64,000 nucleotides of DNA from Nitrosomonas sp. (GTDB taxonomy: Bacteria > Pseudomonadota > Gammaproteobacteria > Burkholderiales > Nitrosomonadaceae), in the NCBI GenBank assembly GCA_016708955.1, contig JADJES010000001.1:434001-498000 (forward strand), written 5' to 3'. The position numbers were made by a program, and so were the translations under genes. This document shows positions 63,296 through 64,000 of the stretch, one piece after another; within the stretch, counting starts at the first letter, position 1, and the number at the start of each line of letters is the position of its first letter. Under the pieces are notes generated by a model. The model was not told the origin of the DNA, did not search any database, and was given only the letters and a program-made list of their open reading frames with translations.

Positions 63296-64000
63296 ATGCT
63301 GATACGCGTTTTCTTACTGTTGTTACTGCTGAGCTGTAATGTCAGTTATGCATCTTTGTTTGGTGATAAAGAAGCACGCGAACAGATTACCGCATTACGT
63401 AAGCAAGTCAGTGAAATGGAAGCGCGTATTGCTAAGATGGAGCAGGCACTGAACAGCCAAGCGTTACTTGAGCTTTATGCGCAAGTCGAAACGCTTGGAC
63501 TCGAACTGGGAAAACTGAACGGACAAATAGAAATGCTGAGTAACGATAATACCCTGTTACAGAAGCGGCAGCGGGATTTCTATATTGATTTGGACAATCG
63601 GCTGCGTCAGATTGAACAACCTGGTAAGAAAAGTTCTTCTGCTCCTCCAGAAGAGCCAGCAAGCTTTTCCGATAGCACCTCGGCAACGCCTTCAGTCAGA
63701 GAACAAACAGCAGCGCCGCCAGCTGGCGCAGTGATACCGGAAACTTCGTCCTCTGATGGAACTTATTCCGGCGCGCCTGATTCAGGGGTGGTATCAGCAA
63801 ATGAATTAGCACCTGCAGGACCAGCAGAAAATAGCGCCTATAAAGAAGCGTATGACTTATTCAAGAATGGTGAGTTTGCAAATGCTATCGCACAATTTGA
63901 AAGCTTCCTGGGGAATTATCCGCAATCCAATTTGGCACCTGGCGCTGCGTATTGGATTGGCAATGCACGCTATGCACTGCGGGATTATCAACTGGCAATT
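63296..64000 (+). CDS. cpoB: CpoB/YbgF cell-division coordinator, N-terminal part (runs off the right edge)
   Basis: Starts at ATG 63296, 2 nt after the pal stop, and is open to the window end. It has a signal peptide (MLIRVFLLLLLLSCNVSYAS), a trimerising coiled coil (about 30-100), a Pro/Ser/Ala-rich linker, and the start of the TPR domain (AYKEAYDLFKNGEFANAIAQ, YPQSNLAPGAAYWIGNARYA). CpoB couples peptidoglycan synthesis with the Tol machine. The last TPRs are outside the window. Confidence 0.93.
   Translation, partial: MLIRVFLLLLLLSCNVSYASLFGDKEAREQITALRKQVSEMEARIAKMEQALNSQALLELYAQVETLGLELGKLNGQIEMLSNDNTLLQKRQRDFYIDLDNRLRQIEQPGKKSSSAPPEEPASFSDSTSATPSVREQTAAPPAGAVIPETSSSDGTYSGAPDSGVVSANELAPAGPAENSAYKEAYDLFKNGEFANAIAQFESFLGNYPQSNLAPGAAYWIGNARYALRDYQLAI

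Overview
This window looks like a chromosomal segment of a betaproteobacterial ammonia oxidiser of the Nitrosomonas type. The basis is gene order (miaB-phoH-ybeY-corC; rpsU-yqeY-dnaG-rpoD; ybgC-tolQRAB-pal-cpoB), moderately AT-rich DNA, and two SmbP-like proteins, a family described from Nitrosomonas europaea. The genus call is inference.

Layout. 1-3.9 kb: housekeeping block on the minus strand. 4.2-12.9 kb: an ArsR-type repressor with a BigR/SqrR-like cysteine pair, divergent from a DsrE-like protein, a sulfide:quinone-reductase-like flavoprotein, a DUF2892 membrane protein and a TolC/adaptor/RND efflux trio, which looks like a sulfide-responsive locus. 13.0-14.3 kb: an ISL3-family insertion sequence with an 8-bp target duplication. 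14.46-25.02 kb: a decayed genomic island bounded by a 54-bp direct repeat of the 3' part of a tRNA-Met gene. It carries SmbP-like genes, an SH3-domain protein, a pentapeptide-type membrane protein split by a second ISL3 copy, and IS5/IS4 debris, but no recognisable integrase. 25.0-29.9 kb: tRNA-Met and the macromolecular-synthesis genes rpoD, dnaG, yqeY and rpsU. RpoD as written lacks about 45 residues of sigma regions 2.1-2.2. 30.2-37.35 kb: an IS graveyard (IS66, two IS1380, IS3, IS630), an orphan frameshifted hsdM and a 110-bp MITE-like element.

37.97-49.67 kb: a second integrative element in another CAT-anticodon tRNA gene. It is bounded by a 50-bp repeat and has a tyrosine integrase, a HigB/HigA-type toxin-antitoxin pair, an AlpA/excisionase-like protein, a Toprim primase, a DUF3987 protein, a cluster of tiny genes and a TPR membrane protein. 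A strikingly symmetric array of four GTGACA and four TGTCAC hexamers (43766-43848) lies just after the DUF3987 gene and is a candidate replication origin or protein-binding array. Near the right end sit two more ISL3 copies, one nested in the other. 49.7-64 kb: housekeeping again (ubiH-type monooxygenase, dsbC-like, mltA, Nif3-like, HtrA-type protease, BT1-like transporter, ComEA-like, cysM, Tol-Pal operon).

Both islands share a design. Each has a partial tRNA copy on the left next to the displaced original terminator, an intact tRNA on the right with a new terminator, and paired 8-bp repeats with an 11-bp period just inside each end. Most transposases and hsdM carry one-base indels, often in homopolymers, so real decay must be separated from sequencing or assembly error before the frameshifts are interpreted.
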